This document shows, in pieces, positions 8,790 to 10,522 of a stretch of 10,522 bases of DNA (its first letter is position 1; every line of letters begins with the position of its first letter). The DNA is taken from the NCBI GenBank assembly GCA_001598975.1, contig BBXU01000577.1, positions 1 to 10,522 of the forward strand. Reading direction: 5' to 3'. Under the pieces are notes generated by a model. That model saw only the letters and a list, made by a program, of their open reading frames with translations. It ran no database searches and was not told where the DNA came from. The stretch is from Parachlorella kessleri (lineage: Eukaryota > Chlorophyta > Trebouxiophyceae > Chlorellales > Chlorellaceae). The translations under genes were made by a program, and so were the position numbers.

Positions 8790-9151
8790 AGCGGAGCTGC
8801 ATCCAACTTCACCTAGGTTCGAGAGCTTTTGCAGGCTGCTAGGCTAGGCTAGGATGCACATGTGTTGTAGGTAGGTGAGTAGGTAGGGTAGGAAGATAGG
8901 TGACCTCTAGGTTCATCCCTCAAACCCAGGGTCAGCCCTTTCGGCAGTCTTATAAACGCTTCAAATAGGCCAGTTTTCCTTGGGCTGGTATATATCAGCG
9001 GCTCACCACTGTGCTTATATCACTAGGTCCTTGGCAAGCAGGCAGACAAGTCTTAGGAGGTTTCGTAGGCTAACATCTAGTTACTTGTCACCCACGCAGG
9101 AGACATATTGGTTACACATACAGGATCTAATAGCACAGAATTGCATTGCAT
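8790..9151 (+). other. Probable 3' UTR of CDT2
   Basis: The region runs from the TGA stop to the first TGTAA. It contains GTAG/CTAGG-rich low complexity and no open frame of note. The boundary is inferred from the poly(A) signal only. Confidence 0.45.
8833..8900. repeat. Low-complexity AGGCT/GTAGG tract
   Basis: Short tandem AGGCT units (AGGCTAGGCTAGG) are followed by GTAGGTAGGTGAGTAGGTAG-type units (from 8867). The tract lies just downstream of the CDT2 stop codon. CTAGG and GTAGG words stay frequent to about 9300. Confidence 0.6.
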
Positions 9152-9156
9152 TGTAA
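9152..9156 (+). promoter_or_regulatory. TGTAA polyadenylation signal, likely for CDT2
   Basis: TGTAA is the common poly(A) signal in green algae such as Chlamydomonas. This is the first one after the CDT2 stop, 363 bases downstream. Confidence 0.45.
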
Positions 9157-9416
9157 AATCTCTTGGCAACTTCTATGTATAGGTAAGCTTTTATCTTCTT
9201 ATTTCAAACTGTCTATTCCAGAAGGTTGAGACATGCTTCAGACAAGATGACTGTAGTTAGGTGCCCTAGAAAGGTCTAGGTAGCAACTAGGATCAGTAGG
9301 ATATGCTTGATATAGCGGAAACCAAGTAAGAAAGATAGGGTGTACAAGAAAAATCGACGTACAAGGGGATAGTCATTCCCACACAGACAGTTCGTGGCTG
9401 AGCTAGCACGCCCTGG

Positions 9417-9421
9417 TTACA
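9417..9421 (-). promoter_or_regulatory. Candidate TGTAA poly(A) signal for the LRR gene
   Basis: TTACA on the plus strand reads TGTAA on the minus strand, about 566 bases past the LRR stop codon. It is the first such word I see downstream of that stop. Confidence 0.3.
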
Positions 9422-9482
9422 AACAGAAGAGTTCAGAATAGGCGACGGCGAAAATGGCGAAGAAGATTAATTTAGGTAATAC

Positions 9483-9630
9483 GGCCAAGATAAGACCCTG
9501 CTTGCAAGCCGTATGAAGCCCAAGCAGGTCACAAACCAGAGAAAAAAGGGTGGAAGAATAGCTTGACTTTTATGCCCAAGATAATCCTGCTTGCATGCCA
9601 TATGAAGCCAAAAGCAAGTGATAACCAACA
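9483..9630. repeat. Degenerate direct repeat, two units about 91 bp apart, with hairpin
   Basis: Unit 1 (9483-9540) and unit 2 (9574-9630) share CCAAGATAA, CCTGCTTGCA, TATGAAGCC and ACCA in the same order. In unit 1, CCTGCTTG (9497-9504) and CAAGCAGG (9521-9528) form a perfect 8-bp stem. Unit 2 has lost that pairing on its 3' arm. Confidence 0.7.
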
Positions 9631-9681
9631 TCTTTGCAACATCATACATACAAGAAATAGGGTACAGAAAAATACAATCTC

Positions 9682-9700
9682 ATGGCGGTGGCGCCGCCAT
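9682..9700. repeat. GC-rich 7-bp inverted repeat
   Basis: ATGGCGG and CCGCCAT flank TGGCG in otherwise AT-rich spacer. No A/T-run or gene end beside it suggests a specific role. Confidence 0.5.
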
Positions 9701-9869
9701 TAGGGCTCCTCACGCTCAACCTAGCAGTCTTCCTACTTGTTGGCAAGACCGTTACTGCCCTACCAAATTTCCTACGATACATATGCCACAAGGGACAGCC
9801 CGCATGCACTTACGCGTGCATGCATGCATAAAGATACACTGGCCTAGTATGTGCATGCCAGCACTCACT

Positions 9870-9919
9870 CTTGCAAGCCAGCCCCTCTTGCAAGCCAGCC
9901 CCTCTTGCAAGCCAGCCCC
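9870..9919. repeat. 17-bp minisatellite, three copies
   Basis: Three head-to-tail copies of CTTGCAAGCCAGCCCCT start at 9870, 9887 and 9904; the third lacks the final T. They lie about 70 bp downstream of the LRR stop codon on the minus strand. CTTGCAAGCC also occurs in the repeat unit at 9501. Confidence 0.9.
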
Positions 9920-9986
9920 ATGCAGGTGAGCACCGCCAGCGGCAGCGCACACAGCGTAGCCGGGGGGAAGGCCCACGCTGGCCGCG

Positions 9987-10411
9987 CTACTCCCTTAGGC
10001 TGACAGTGGCCAGGCTGGGCAGGGCCTGCCTCAGCTGCTCCACAAGACTCACGCTGGTGATGCCCGCACACCTGTATGCAACACAGGTCCACAGTGGTGC
10101 CACAGTGGGCAGGCAGCATGGCCCCCTTGCCCAGAGCAGGCACTCTATCTCATAAACACAATGTGCTCCGGGGACTCTGGAGGGCGATGGGGGACCCCAC
10201 CTGCCGGCAGGCAGGAGCCAGCCCTCCCGCAGCAAGCCACGCTCTCAGGAAGGAAGGCTGCATGGCATGGCACTGCACCCGCACCGCACCTGTATGCCTG
10301 CAGGCTGGTGAGGGCCGTCAGGTGGGCCATGGCGGCCACCGCCCCCGCCTCGCTGAGCCTCTTACACGAGTTGAGCTCCAGCTGGCTCAGCTGGCCGAGG
10401 CCCGCCAGTGC
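9987..10411 (-). CDS. Leucine-rich-repeat protein, 3' end (5' part off window)
   Basis: Two minus-strand exons, 10411-10290 and 10071-9987, join in phase 2 to 68 residues ending at a TAG. Exon 1 reads LGQLSQLELNSCKRLSEAG then AHLTALTSLQAY, matching the LxxLxLxxC..LxxxG pattern of the cysteine-containing LRR type seen in F-box/AMN1-like proteins. Exon 2 ends LPSLATVSLRE, as in a terminal repeat. The first exon begins after a TATGGATGCAG acceptor. An ATG at 10417 overlaps that acceptor, but a 70-residue LRR protein would be too short, so earlier exons probably lie to the right of the window. The intron (10289-10072) is bounded by a direct repeat. The specific function is unknown. Confidence 0.65.
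10063..10297. repeat. Direct repeat spanning both splice sites of the LRR intron
   Basis: CCCGCACACCTGTATGC (10063-10079) recurs at 10278-10297 with a 3-base insertion (CCG). On the minus strand these are GCATACAG^GTG at the donor and GCATACAG^GTGTG at the acceptor. The two copies are 218 bp apart, exactly the intron length. Confidence 0.8.
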
Positions 10412-10522
10412 CTGCATCCATAAGGGTTGACATCTTAAGTGATGGCCAAAGGAACGGGTGGGGGTGTTGGAGGGCTTGTTGTTTGGGTGCGGGCGTGTGT
10501 GTGTGTGTGTGTGTGTGTGTGG
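10412..10522. repeat. Right edge: probable LRR intron sequence with a (GT)13 microsatellite
   Basis: Bases 10495-10520 are an uninterrupted GT run of 26 bases, preceded by G/T-rich sequence. On the minus strand this would lie within the intron upstream of the LRR exon, if the acceptor at 10412-10413 is real. No coding sequence is seen. Confidence 0.8.

Larger units (their letters stand above)
9157..9986. other. AT-richer convergent spacer between CDT2 and the LRR gene
   Basis: No coding exon is recognised. The region holds a degenerate 91-bp-spaced direct repeat, a GC-rich hairpin (9682-9700), a 17-bp minisatellite, and TTACA at 9417 (TGTAA on the minus strand). It probably includes the 3' UTR of the minus-strand LRR gene. 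Confidence 0.5.

Noticed and set aside
9467..9649. Minus-strand 60-codon frame across the spacer repeat
   Set aside because: It arises from the diverged direct repeat, has no family resemblance and lacks neighbouring exon signals.

Overview
The window looks like nuclear DNA of a green alga, most likely a chlorophyte. All genes are split by many short introns of about 76-365 bp. Acceptors are overwhelmingly (T)GCAG and donors are often GTGAG or GTGCG. A TGTAA poly(A) signal follows one gene, and the coding exons are GC-richer than the spacers. TAA, TAG and TGA each end one gene, which fits the standard code. The species cannot be named from this sequence. I assembled the gene models by joining exons by hand, using phase continuity and remembered family motifs.

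Layout. (1) 302-1788, minus strand: tRNA 2'-phosphotransferase Tpt1/KptA, copy 1, with its last exon beyond the left edge. (2) 1789-2112: spacer between two divergent start codons. (3) 2113-3427, plus strand: a second, complete Tpt1/KptA gene of five exons and 204 aa. (4) 3428-4109: spacer. (5) 4110-8789, plus strand: a twelve-exon, 796-aa CDT2/DTL (denticleless) homologue. Its WD40 domain is followed by a long Ser/Pro/Ala/Gln-rich tail with a PIP-box-like motif. (6) 8790-9986: spacer with a likely 3' UTR, a TGTAA signal, GTAG-rich low complexity, a 91-bp-spaced direct repeat with a hairpin, and a 17-bp minisatellite. (7) 9987-10411, minus strand: the 3' end of a leucine-rich-repeat protein gene. 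(8) A (GT)13 microsatellite at the right edge.

Function. Tpt1 removes the 2'-phosphate left at the tRNA splice junction, using NAD+. CDT2 is the substrate receptor of the CRL4 ubiquitin ligase that destroys PCNA-bound proteins such as CDT1 during S phase and after DNA damage. I see no pathway linking these genes. No new biological system is evident. The most notable points are the head-to-head Tpt1 paralogues with matching exon structure, a GC-AG intron in only one of them, the PIP-like motif inside CDT2, and an LRR-gene intron bounded by a direct repeat.
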